A stretch of DNA of 64,000 nucleotides, from contig NC_072893.1 in assembly GCF_027943255.1 (NCBI RefSeq), positions 119,907,784 through 119,971,783 on the forward strand. Reading direction: 5' to 3'. The position numbers and the translations under genes were made by a program. The stretch's first letter is position 1; each line of letters starts with the position of its first letter. This document shows positions 45,490 through 54,859 of this stretch, in pieces. The DNA comes from Anastrepha obliqua. Lineage: Eukaryota; Arthropoda; Insecta; Diptera; Tephritidae. Below the pieces are notes generated by a model, which worked only from the letters and a program-made list of their open reading frames with translations, did no database searches and had not been told where the DNA came from.

Positions 45490-46262
45490 TAAAAGCAAGA
45501 AAAGAAATATTAAAAAAAATATACCAATACAAAATAAGAAATGAAGGATAAGAAAAAAGAAATAAGAGATAAGAAATAATAAATCTGAAATAAGAAATGA
45601 AAAATGAGACATAAGAAATGAGAGATAAGAAATGAGAGATAGGAAATAAGAAATAAGGAATAAGAATTATGCAATAAGAAATAAGAAATGGGAAATGAGA
45701 GGTAAGAAATAAGAAATGAAAAATGAGAGATAAGAAATAAGAAATAAGAAAAGAGAGATAAAAAATAAGAAATAAGAAAGAAAAATTAAAGATAAAAATA
45801 AATAATAAAAACAAAGAAAAAAGAATTTAAAATAACCAACTATGATACTAACCAGATATACCAAATAAAAACTTAAATATAATTAAAAAAAAAAATAATA
45901 AAAAAAAGTAAAAGATATAAAATTGGAAATAAGAAACTCGAAATAATAAATAAAAACTAAAATTAAAATATGAAAGTAAGCAATAAATAATAAAAAATTA
46001 AAACTAAACGTAAATAATAAAAACAGGATAAAGAATTTAAAATAAGAAACTATTAACAAGAAATAACAAATAAAATATTATATAAAATAAAAAAATTAAT
46101 TTAAAAATAAATAATAAAAAGTACAAAATGAGAAATAAGAAAAAACAAACAAGAAATAAGAAATAACTAAAAACTAAAAATAAAATGTAAAAGTAAAAAA
46201 TAAACAATAAAAAATAAAGAATAAATAATAATAATAATAAATAACAATAAAAATAAATAGAT
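45490..46262 (+). repeat. Purine-rich degenerate repeat (AAGAAATAAGAAATGAGAGAT type)
   Basis: A long run of A/G-rich units, best ordered at 45540-45785 (AAGAAATGAGAGATAAGAAAT and variants) and decaying rightward into AATAAA-type sequence. Almost no C is present. The open frames read on the minus strand (FLISYFLF repeats) are artefacts. Confidence 0.85.
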
Positions 46263-46269
46263 ATAAATT

Positions 46270-47157
46270 CAGGGTGAACGCTATGAAGTGTTACCTATTC
46301 AAAACACCATAACTTTTTTGTGTGAAATTAGTTTTTGTTGATTTCAAAGACAAAATTGTTCAAAAATGATTACAATTTTAACATATATTCACTTTAGCTC
46401 GATATGACCACCTTTTGCCTTGACTATAGCCTTCAAACGGTCAAAAAATGAGTTGCGTGCTCATGCACGAATGTGATCTTGAGGTATTTTGGCCCATTCT
46501 CGTATATACTTTTTTCAGCGCATCCATACTGGCATATTATTTAGTCCTCACCTTCCTCTCCAAAATGGACCAGATGGAATATCCATCGGATTTACGTCTG
46601 GCGAATTTGAAAGCCATTGTGTGGAAGAAATGAATTGTGGAAAATGAGTTTTTACCCATTCTTGGTTCACACGAGGTTTGTGAGACGGTGCCGAGTCCTG
46701 TTGGAACGTCCATGGTCTACGACCGAAATGTTTGCGTGTTCACGGCTCTAAAGCAGTTTCTAAAACATTTTCCTCGTTCAAGTCAAGCCTTCACTTTCCG
46801 AACCATTTCTGGCGTTGTTGCGGTTTTTTTTTGGTCCACCTCCATAGCGTTTTGCAATGCTACCAGTATCATTGCAACGTTTTATAGTGCGATACACAAA
46901 CATTTTATTCACTTTGAGGTGATTGAGCTCAAGAACAATGGCTGGTTGTGATATTCCAGCCAAATATAACGCAACCACACTATTACGTTTGAATTCCATC
47001 ACAAAAAAAAATTCAACAAAACTGAGACGCAAATGCTTTTGATGGCTTATAAACAATATATTGAACTGACATTAGAACAATTTTCACGTTGATGTCATGA
47101 GCTGTTTTTCAGATACAAGCAGTGTGAAGTTGGTAACACTTCATATCGTTCACCCTG
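46270..47157 (-). mobile_element. Tc1/mariner-type element, 888 bp deletion derivative
   Basis: The left terminus is CAGGGTGAACGCTATGAAGT from 46270. The right terminus read inward is CAGGGTGAACGATATGAAGT from 47157. Both continue GTTACC, so the TIR is about 26 bp with one mismatch. TA follows on the right (47158-47159). The left dinucleotide is TT, a probable mutation. It encodes an internally deleted transposase on the minus strand. Confidence 0.85.
46389..46999 (-). pseudogene. Tc1/mariner-type transposase, middle deleted
   Basis: MEFKRNSVVALYLAGISQPA, VYRTIKRCNDTGSIAKRYGG and EMVRKVKA form the N-terminal helix-turn-helix (46999-46780). A deletion removes the first catalytic D. Then, in other frames, come KHFGRRPWTFQQDSAPSHKP (second catalytic D in QQDSAPSH), FISSTQWLSNSPDVNPMD (third D region) and FFDRLKAIVKAKGGHIELK to the stop at 46389. 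Several further frameshifts. It is closely related to the half-element at 47480-48090 on the other strand. Confidence 0.8.
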
Positions 47158-47169
47158 TATATATATATA

Positions 47170-47472
47170 ATTGGCGCGTACACCCTTTTTGGTTGTTTGG
47201 CCGAGCTCTTCCTTCTATTTGTGGTGTGCTTCTTGATGTTGTTGCAGAAATGGAGGAACCTACAGTTTCAAGCCGACTCCGAATGGCAGATATTTTTATG
47301 AGGAGCTTTTCCATGGCAGAAATACACTCAGAAGTTTGTCATTGCCTGCCGAGGGGCGACTATTAGAAAAATGTTTTTCTTAATTTTGATGTTTCACCGA
47401 AATTCGAACCTACATTCTCTCTTTGACTTCCGAATGATAGTCACGCACCAACCCATTCGGCTTCGGCGGCCG
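47170..47472 (-). mobile_element. tRNA-derived SINE, family 1, near full length
   Basis: Minus strand: GCGGCCGCCGAAGCCGAATG (A box), GTAGGTTCGAATTTCGG (B box), then the body to GTACGCGCCAATT and a TA-rich tail. It is highly similar to 3701-4008. It lies between two mariner-like remnants, directly after the 46270-47157 element. Confidence 0.8.
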
Positions 47473-47479
47473 CAAATAT

Positions 47480-48090
47480 AGCAATAACAAAAACAAAGTA
47501 ATGTAATTTCTGTCTGGTTTTTCAAATTTAGGAATTCGTAAACTCCCAAAACGATAGGGCTTATTTGACCGACCGTTCATACGAGAATTTGAGTCATCGA
47601 TTGGCCACCAGGAGGAAGCACCCGCCGCCACTGTACCCGCAGATGGGCGCTCTCCAATCGTTTTCATCGAGCCTGGTGTCAAGGGAAAAGCGAAATATTA
47701 TCGGGATTCAGAATTATGAAGATTACTTTGAAGCCGTGGGCAGACAAACATTTCAGTGGCGGACCTTGGACATCTCAACAGGACTCGGCACCGTCTCACA
47801 AAGCGCTAGTGACCCAAAAATGGCTAAAAAACAATATTCCGAACTTCATAACGTCCACACAATTGCTCTCAAATTCACCAGACACTAATCCGATGGTTTA
47901 TTCTCTTAGGGGCATTTTGGAGATCAAAGTCTGAACTAAAAGATTCACCAGCCTCGAGGCGCTGAATAAAGCAATTGTCCGCGAGTGAGCCAAAATACCT
48001 GCAATTCACATTCGGCTAGCTTGTGATTCCTTTCAGGACCGTCTCAAGGCCAAAGTCAAGGCAAAAGGTGGTAATATGGAGCAGAAGTAA
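47480..48090 (+). pseudogene. Tc1/mariner-type transposase, C-terminal half
   Basis: The plus strand encodes EFVNSQNDRAYLTDRSYENL then SHRLATRRKHPP, IEPGVKGKAKYYR in another frame, and KPWADKHFSGGPWTSQQDSA then PSHKALVTQKWLKNNIPNFI with SNSPDTNPMV. The end is EALNKAIVREWAKIPAIHIR then LACDSFQDRLKAKVKAKGG. The second and third catalytic regions are recognisable but in several frames. The N-terminal half and termini are absent, possibly replaced by the adjacent SINE and element. Same family as 46270-47157, opposite orientation. Confidence 0.78.
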
Positions 48091-48193
48091 ATTGATTCTT
48101 AATTTTGTATTATTTTCACACATTTTTTACTTTGAGTTGAAAAAAATAATCTTCCACGCTAAATTTATGGCCTTTTTAATTGGTTGGTAATTA

Positions 48194-48754
48194 GCAGCCT
48201 CGGTAGTCTAGCATAAGTGCACTAGCCTACCATCCCAGTGGTTGTGGGTTCGAATCCCACGTAAAGTACGGTCCTTGCACTTTTCCAAATTTACCTATTT
48301 TCCCTCTCTCTAAAAAAAAAAACACAAATCTCTTTCCTGAAACCCAAAATCTTATACATTCCATCCTTACACAATAGTTAGCGCATTATTTGCATTGGGA
48401 ATCCTACGAGTAAAACAAGCAAAAACAAACAGGTACACATTGCATTAGCGGCTCCAGCAAGAGGAAATGGGCAGCAGCGGTAATAGCGCAGACACACCAA
48501 ATTTAGCGAACTCCTCAACCATCTGTGCGATCCTTCTGCCAGAAAAATGTGAAACGCAGATGGCGCTCTAAGCAAAAAGAAGGCGTTGTTCCTAAGCAAC
48601 GACAGGTGGGCATTTCCACCAGTTAGGACTGGTAGTGGCAGGCTAATCACCTACCCTGCCAGAAATCCAATAGATTAACGAAACCACCGCAAGACAAATC
48701 TTGTCGAGACCCTATGCTCCCAAGAGGAGTGAACAAGAAAAACAAAACAAAAAA
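48194..48754 (+). mobile_element. tRNA-derived SINE, family 2
   Basis: The head GCAGCCTCGGTAGTCTAGCA contains an A-box-like block. About 45 bp later GTGGGTTCGAATCCCACG is a perfect B box within a tRNA-like T arm. The head could fold as a tRNA relative. A body of about 470 bp follows (GCGGCTCCAGCAAGAGGAAA, GGCAGCAGCGGTAATAGCGC) and ends in an A-rich tail at about 48733-48754. AATTGGTT at 48178-48185 and 48755-48762 is a candidate duplication. The left copy is 8 bp from the head, so the exact boundary is unsure. Confidence 0.7.
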
Positions 48755-48762
48755 AATTGGTT

Positions 48763-49110
48763 ACACTTCGGGTGCCGGACCCTGCAAAGAGTATTATTTT
48801 ATAGAAGGCCTTCCAAAATTCAAAGAAATTGCGGTGGATAATTAGACATATTTTTTGAATTTCTCAAGTGAGACAGTGAAACATAGAGAGCAAAACATGT
48901 CAAGTGTATGCATCTAAACTTCGGTTTTGATTAAATTGGTCAATCTCGCCTCATTTGAAATGGTGTTCTCTGGGTGTTTCTTTGAAAGCGTGGCAAACAG
49001 TAACAAAAAAGATTTTTTGCTTCAAATTCACCAGACGCGATATTTTATTTCTGTTTTCAGTATTTTATTTCCTAATCCATTGTTAAGACATAGAAATTCT
49101 TTCTTTTTCC
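48763..49110. other. No gene recognised
   Basis: AT-rich sequence without motifs. Confidence 0.5.
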
Positions 49111-49117
49111 ATATGAG

Positions 49118-49492
49118 GCTCGTTCAAAAATTTGTCAAATTCGTTCAAAAAATGATCTTCACGGAGACAATGACACAGATGTAGCCAGTTCTAGTGAACC
49201 GTGACGTAGAATTAGTGTCGTCATCGTGTAAACTACGGTCATTCGGAAAAATTTTTTTCAGTATTTTTTTGAACTTTTAAATAAAAAAAAGGTCAAAGAA
49301 TGGTTTTTCATCTTTGAACATCCGCCATTTTGTAATTTTTTTGTTTCCTTTTTAAGATCGTAGTTGACACGATAACCACACTCATACTGAGTAAGAACCG
49401 TTTTATGTTTTTGATTTGAGACACCTGTGAGTCCCGGAATCCGTGTTGCCAGCAAAGCATTTTTTTAATTCTAACCACTTTTTGAACGAACC
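49118..49492. mobile_element. Possible small inverted-repeat element
   Basis: AGGCTCGTTCAAAAA near 49115 and the inverse of AGGTTCGTTCAAAAA ending near 49492 bracket about 375 bp. The interior has no transposase. The target-site duplication is unclear, so the call rests on one 15 bp inverted match with one mismatch. Confidence 0.4.
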
Positions 49493-49499
49493 TGCATGG

Positions 49500-50030
49500 C
49501 CAACAAGTAATTTTTATTTCTTTACAATAAATTGAGAAATCAAATACTAAAAAGAAGACACAAAAGCTTTTTTCATTTCTCTCTTACACGCTTTTAAATA
49601 AACCCTCAAAAACCACCATTTCAAATAAGGCGGGGGCCTTAATATGCTTCACTATAAAGTAGCATAAGTTGAGTAAACTTTGTGGCGTGACGAAATAGGT
49701 CAGTGGTTGCCGAGATTTATTTGTTAAAATTTCTTTATTGTAAGTTTTTTCTACAATATTTGTAAGTCAAATATTTGTCGGTCTAAGAGAAGCCACAATA
49801 TGTATTTTTTAAAAGATTTTTTCCGCATTTACCGATAAAAAAATGCTAAAAAAAATTAAAATTAAAAATTAAAATTTAAAGTTTAAAATTAAAATTTTAA
49901 ATAAAAATTGAAAAATTTAAAATTTTAACCCCTCGTTTGGCACACGGTCTGTCCAGTCTGTTTAGACTTCGAACGTGAATTGAACATATTTTGACGACTT
50001 GAGTTTCCGGGTGGGTTTTTTTTTTAATTT
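49500..50030. other. No gene recognised; AAATTAAAATT low complexity
   Basis: A degenerate AAATTAAAATT run lies at about 49855-49930. Otherwise nothing. Confidence 0.5.
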
Positions 50031-50035
50031 GAATA

Positions 50036-50185
50036 GGTCGAGCCAAGGAGCAAGTGATTTGGTGGCTCCTAAAACATTCAGGCTAAAAAGCCCATTGTAT
50101 TTAGAACTCTGGAAAGAAGATAGATGGTCAAGGAAAGAAGAAAAGTATCAGAGAAAGAGATATGAAAGAATAGAGACAAAGACAA
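50036..50185 (-). repeat. Dispersed repeat, second copy (see 34800-34985)
   Basis: Its reverse complement aligns with the right flank of the (CTCTAT)n tract, including GGGCTTTTTAGCC and the CT-rich arm, here without microsatellite expansion. Confidence 0.6.
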
Positions 50186-50317
50186 AAGGTAATTAGTCCT
50201 GTGAGAATTTTCCATATTCTTTGGCAAATCTGTAAATATCCTTCGGTTTTAGAGAATTTCCAGGTAGGTTACTAAAAACAGGTAGGTTACTAAAATCTAA
50301 TTTTCTATCGATTTATA

Positions 50318-51584
50318 GGACTATGAATAAGTTCGTGCGGTTTTTTTTCGAAATTTGAAACTTTATTGACGTAAAATGGTTACAAATTTAATATTCAAAG
50401 TATTGTCCATCGCTTACTACTACTTTTTCCCATCTTTCTGGCAATTCACGGATTCCCTTTGTGAAAAATTCGGTCGGTTTTGCCGCAATCCACGAATCGA
50501 TCCATTTTTTGACTTCATCGTAATTACGGAAGTGCTGGTCAGCCAGGCCATGTTGCATCGATCGGAAGAGATAGTAATCGGATGGCGCAAGGTCTGGACT
50601 ATACGGCGGGTGGGGTAGGACATCCCATTTGAGCGTTTCTAAGTATGTTTTGACCACTTGTGCAACATGTGGCCGAGCATTGTCATGTTGCAAAATAACT
50701 TTGTCGTGTCTATCGGCGTATTGCGGCCGTTTTTCTCGCAGTGCTCGGCTCAAACGCATCAATTGTCGTCGGTAGACATCCCCCGTAATCGTTTCATTCG
50801 GTTTCAGTAGCTCATAATACACAACACCCAGCTGGTCCCACCAGATACACAGCATAACCTTCAGGCCATGAATATTCTGCGCCGACGTCGATGTTGAAGC
50901 ATGGCCAGGGTATCCATACGTTGCCCGACGTTTTGGATTGTCGTAATGGACCCACTTTTCATCGCCAGTCACAATTCGATGCAAAAAACCCTTTCTTTTG
51001 TGCCGTTGAAGCAGTTGTTCGCATGCCATAAAACGGCGTTCAACGTCTCTTGGCTTCAATTCATACGGCACCCAATGGCCTACCTTTCGGATCATTCCCA
51101 TGGCTTTTAAACGTTTGGAAATGGTTGATTGATCAACTCCCAAAGTTTTTGCAACCTCTTCTTGCGTTTGAGCCGGATCTTGATCGAGCAATTCCTCCAA
51201 TTCGGTATCCATGAACTTTGGCGGCGCACCCTCGCGTTCTTCGTCTTCCAAGCCAAAATCACCACTTTTAAAGCGTGCAAACCACTTCTGGCACGTTCGC
51301 TCAGCTAGAGCATGCTCACCATAAACTTCCACCGATACGATGACTTTCGGCTGCTTTTTTCTTCATATTAAAAAATTCCCCGCAAAAACACATTATTTGG
51401 CACGAAATTCGACATTTTCAAGTGTGGTAAAAATATTGTTGTTTACGCTTCAAATAAAAAACTTATACTGACGTTTGTGCCTTACGACAGTAGCTCTCCA
51501 ATGAATGTTTGGAAATGTGGATCGATGGAATAATAATCAAGTTACGCCATCTGTTGTAAAACCGCACGAACTTATTCATAGTCC
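50318..51584 (-). mobile_element. mariner element, 1267 bp, with perfect 27 bp TIRs
   Basis: GGACTATGAATAAGTTCGTG plus CGGTTTT at 50318-50344 is exactly inverted at 51558-51584. TA lies at 50316-50317 and 51585-51586. Length and TIR match a full-size mariner. Identical TIRs suggest a fairly young insertion, although the transposase start is damaged. Confidence 0.93.
50388..51415 (-). pseudogene. mariner DD34D transposase, N-terminal frame breaks
   Basis: The natural start is probably MSNFVPNNVFLRG at 51415. A stop or indel near 51370 and a frameshift near 51335 separate it from the 314-codon frame that starts EVYGEHALAERTCQKWF at about 51332. That frame holds the helix-turn-helix, HWVPYELKPRD (the WVPHEL linker), VTGDEKWVHY (D124), LQHDNARPH (D217) and YSPDLAPSDYYLF (D252). 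The D217-D252 spacing is 34 residues, the DD34D signature. It ends SDGQYFEY at 50388. From memory the protein is closest to the mellifera/cecropia-type mariners. The catalytic core reads as intact. Confidence 0.9.
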
Positions 51585-51589
51585 TATAT

Positions 51590-53150
51590 ATATAATCTTT
51601 TAAAAAGGATCCTCGAACAAGACAAAAATGGCGAGATCCGGGTGCCCAACTGAAAGTTTTAAAAAAGGTATCCAACAACGGAGGGCTAACTTCGTTAATA
51701 CTGTTAAACTGATTTTTTCCTATTTAGCCAAGAAAAAAGTATAAAAACAATAGCTTCGGCTAAAACGTTGACCGACAATCGTTTTAATATTTATTAATTT
51801 AATTTTTTTTAAATAAAATTTTTAACTTTATGTTTATTTTTTTAATGTTTAATTGTGGAATAGAAAGAAAAGGTTTTTTCTGCTAATCATTTTTGTCTAA
51901 TAGCTGAATTTGGTTCAAGCAAGAAGCCACCAAATTTGTAAATTTGTTTGTAAATTTCTCACTGTATACTAAATTTCTGACGCATCACAATTGCCTTGTT
52001 AACTTTTGAAGCGAAAAAAAATATCAATACTTCAAATTCCAAACGTCAGCTGCATCTCACTGTATTGTCTTCTAGCCCTACTCATCTTCCACTGCATGCA
52101 ATAAATACAGTGCTCAAATTACTGAGTGCAATGCACCTGACGCGCTCCACACTTTTTTTGCCGGAAGTTGCAATTTCCACCGCATAACTATCATCCGCAA
52201 ATATTTCGCCGTAAATTGACCTTCCTCTGTGCACAAAATCCACTTCACTATTTCTAGTTAAATTGCCTTTCTCTGCGTTCTGTTAATGACCCAACCACTG
52301 CCGCCCACACAAAGTACACCACCCACACCCACAGCACAATTGACGTCCATCGCTCACTTTCCTTTACATTCATTTGCGTGCTTTTGCCTCCTCCTGCCTC
52401 CTGCTTTTGTCGGCATTTGCTTATTTGTTTGCGACTTTGTTGTTGCCACTGTTGTTATTGCACTGAATTGTATGCTTTTTGAGCAGCGATTATGTCAGCA
52501 ACAGCACAGAGGAGATTATGACGGAAGGATAAGTAAGCTGCACAATCACTTTGATTTGTCAGTAGGAAAGACAAGTCAGCTGGTAGCTGGGTATGGGTTT
52601 ATGCCATAGTTTCAACTGAGCAGGGATAACGAATGAGAATTGAGTGGTCTAATCACAGCACGGCAGCTATTAGCGGTTGTTTGAGTGCGAAGGAATGAAT
52701 GAAGTTGACGAGATTTTTGGGCGCGGTTAAAGAGATTTTTTTCTTATTTTTTGTATTATTTTTATTTTCTCTTTATTTTTATTTATTTATTTTATTTTTC
52801 TTCTTTATTTCTACTTTTGAGAGCCGTTTGCATGGAGCAGCAAAGTTGAGTGAATATGCTTGAATGCTGCGCTTTGTTTTAGAAATTTTTCTTTTGACTT
52901 TAATCAGGTGGAAGAGATTAATAGTAATGAAATATAACACATATGAATGGTATTTTTTCCATTTTATCTTAGCACAAACGGTTTCAGTTGAAGTAAAGAA
53001 ATTGAAAAGAAGCGATAATATTTGCTGGGAATCCCAAAAACAACCCTCTCCCCCTTTTAAGAGGTGTAGTTACTAAAACAAACTAGCTAAGTATTCCTAC
53101 CTTAAATTTCTTTTTTTAATTAGAAGAAGGGTGGGATTTATATACCTATA
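51590..53150. other. No gene recognised
   Basis: AT-rich non-coding sequence, with a T-rich run at about 52737-52815. The open frame at 52286-52609 (107 codons) is proline/threonine-rich at the start and otherwise unrecognised. Confidence 0.5.
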
Positions 53151-53160
53151 AAGCGAAGAA

Positions 53161-53252
53161 AAATTAATCGCCCTATCGGAGGATTTATAATTTTTGCAAA
53201 TAACGTCGCACACCAGGCACTTGTAACTAAGCCGCTGCAGTATAAGTCAATA
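53161..53252 (+). mobile_element. MITE fragment (family of 59979-60197)
   Basis: AAATTAATCGCCCTATCGGA then GGATTTATAATTTTTGCAAA, TAACGTCGCACACCAG and GTAACTAAGCCGCTGCAGTA. It overlaps the sequence of the 15833 fragment (AATAACGTCG) and of the full MITE (inverse of CCTTCCGATAGGGTGATTAA). Both termini are missing. Confidence 0.5.
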
Positions 53253-53413
53253 TTAAGTCCACAAAAACCCATTTTTTTTAATTTTTTAATTCATACTTTA
53301 TTCAGAATTTTTCTAAATTTATTTCCCTGAATTTATTTTTCTGACTTCATTTGAAAACTGTCGCAGCTTAAGCACTTTTCTCCAACCAGTTCTTCCGGTT
53401 TTGTTGTTACATA

Positions 53414-54731
53414 CAGGGTGGCTGATGAAAGCCGCTACCAAAAAAAAATTGAATAACTTTTTTTCTTTTTAAGTTATCTGTTCCATTTTTATTTTAATTT
53501 GCAGATTGATCTTTAAAAGTTATTAAAATGGATAACTGGGACACACAAACAAGATTTTGGATAGTCCGCCGCTATCACGCACTGGAGTCCGTAGTTTTGG
53601 TACAGAGAGAGTACAGGCGGATGTTTGGCGGCGATCCCCCGAGCAGATGGACCATAATGAGACTGGTGAATAATTTTGCTGAGCAAGGAACAGTCGCAAG
53701 AAGGCCTTATCATCGAAACCCACCAGTTCGGACGGAGGAAACGATCGCTGCTGTAGCTGCAGCTATACAAAGCAATCCAAGGGTTTCAACAAGAAGCTTA
53801 TCTGCCCAACTTGGTGTCAGCCGACAGTCTTTGCAAACAATAATGCACAAAGATTTAGACTTATTTCCCTACAAAGTTCAAATGGTTAACAAACTGATTG
53901 CAGCAGACTTGCCGATTCGCTTGGAATTTTGCCAGAAGATCCTGCAAATGGTGGAAGAAGACCAAAACATGTTAAACTGCCTTTTCATGCCTGATGAGGC
54001 CCTTTTCGATTTAAACGGCAATGTGAACAAACAAAATTGTCGAATATGGAGCACTTCTAACCCACAGATACTCCACGAGACGGAATTGCATCCTCTTCGC
54101 GTGACAGTGTGGTGTGCGGTTTCTTCACGCTGTATTGTCGGGCCTTATTTTTTTGAAGAAAATGGTCACACCGTTACGGTTACTGGAGACCGTTATTTGA
54201 AAATGCTGAAAGAATTTTTCTATCCAGAACTACGCCGAAAGAGAATTCCTTTCAACTCTGTGTGGTTTCAACAAGATGGGGCAACGTCTCACATAGCCCA
54301 GACTGTTATGACAGGATTGCGACGAAAATTTCCCAATAAACTGATTTCAAGAAACTCCGAATTTCGTTGGCCCCCCAGGTCGTCTGACCTTACTGCACCT
54401 GACTTTTTCTTGTGGGGTTTATGTAAACAAGAAGTTTATGAAACTAAGCCAACAAATTTGGATGAACTAAAACAATCCATTCGGGCAACAATTGCGGCTA
54501 TTCCTGTCGCAACTCTCAAAGCAGCAATGAACAACTTTTTACTAAGATGCCGCACTTGTGTCAACGAGCATGGGGGGCATTTAAATTCAATTATTTTTAA
54601 AACTATTATAGTTAAGCTACATTTAATAAAATTTAATGACCTTCAACTTGAAAAAAAAAAATAAATGAATTCCATACACTAAAAAAAGTTATTTGAGTTT
54701 CTTAATGTAGCAAAATTCATCAGCCACCCTG
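53414..54731 (+). mobile_element. Complete DD41D Tc1/mariner element, 1318 bp
   Basis: CAGGGTGGCTGATGAA opens the element at 53414 and closes it in inverted form at 54731. Subterminal AATAACTTTTTTT is also shared by both ends. TA duplications lie at 53412-53413 and 54732-54733. The interior carries an uninterrupted transposase. Of all elements in the window this is the most likely to be recently active. Confidence 0.93.
53528..54664 (+). CDS. DD41D Tc1/mariner transposase, uninterrupted 378-codon frame
   Basis: The start ATG lies 115 nt inside the left terminus and begins MDNWDTQTRFWIVRRYHALE. Residues about 5-120 form the paired helix-turn-helix DNA-binding region (PSRWTIMRLVNNFAEQGTVA, STRSLSAQLGVSRQSLQTIM). 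The DDE domain has FMPDEALFD (D156), NKQNCRIWS, HPLRVTVWCAVSSRCIVGPY and WFQQDGATSH (D250). The third D is in LTAPDFFLWG (D292), and the 41-residue spacing gives the DD41D type. The C-terminal part is ELKQSIRATIAAIPVATLKA to HLNSIIFK. The frame runs about 20 residues past the usual end into the lysine-rich EKKK. It would excise and integrate the element at TA. The first acidic box is MPDE rather than the usual SDE. Confidence 0.92.
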   Translation: MDNWDTQTRFWIVRRYHALESVVLVQREYRRMFGGDPPSRWTIMRLVNNFAEQGTVARRPYHRNPPVRTEETIAAVAAAIQSNPRVSTRSLSAQLGVSRQSLQTIMHKDLDLFPYKVQMVNKLIAADLPIRLEFCQKILQMVEEDQNMLNCLFMPDEALFDLNGNVNKQNCRIWSTSNPQILHETELHPLRVTVWCAVSSRCIVGPYFFEENGHTVTVTGDRYLKMLKEFFYPELRRKRIPFNSVWFQQDGATSHIAQTVMTGLRRKFPNKLISRNSEFRWPPRSSDLTAPDFFLWGLCKQEVYETKPTNLDELKQSIRATIAAIPVATLKAAMNNFLLRCRTCVNEHGGHLNSIIFKTIIVKLHLIKFNDLQLEKKK

Positions 54732-54859
54732 TATTACTATCAAATCCTGATTTTTTCCACCCAATTTTCGGGGCTGTGTTGTAGCTTTCACGTGAGGAAA
54801 ATTATTTGTTCGTGTATGCGCATATCGTTGGTAGTTTATTTCGAGGGCAAGCTAATATA

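Noticed and set aside
45406..45864. Phe/Leu/Ile/Ser-rich open frames resembling membrane proteins on the minus strand
   Set aside because: They are translations of the purine-rich degenerate repeat in several frames at once.
48194..48270. Genuine tRNA gene
   Set aside because: Although the T arm and B box are excellent, the anticodon region and acceptor pairing are not convincing, and a long body with an A-rich tail follows. A SINE is the better reading.
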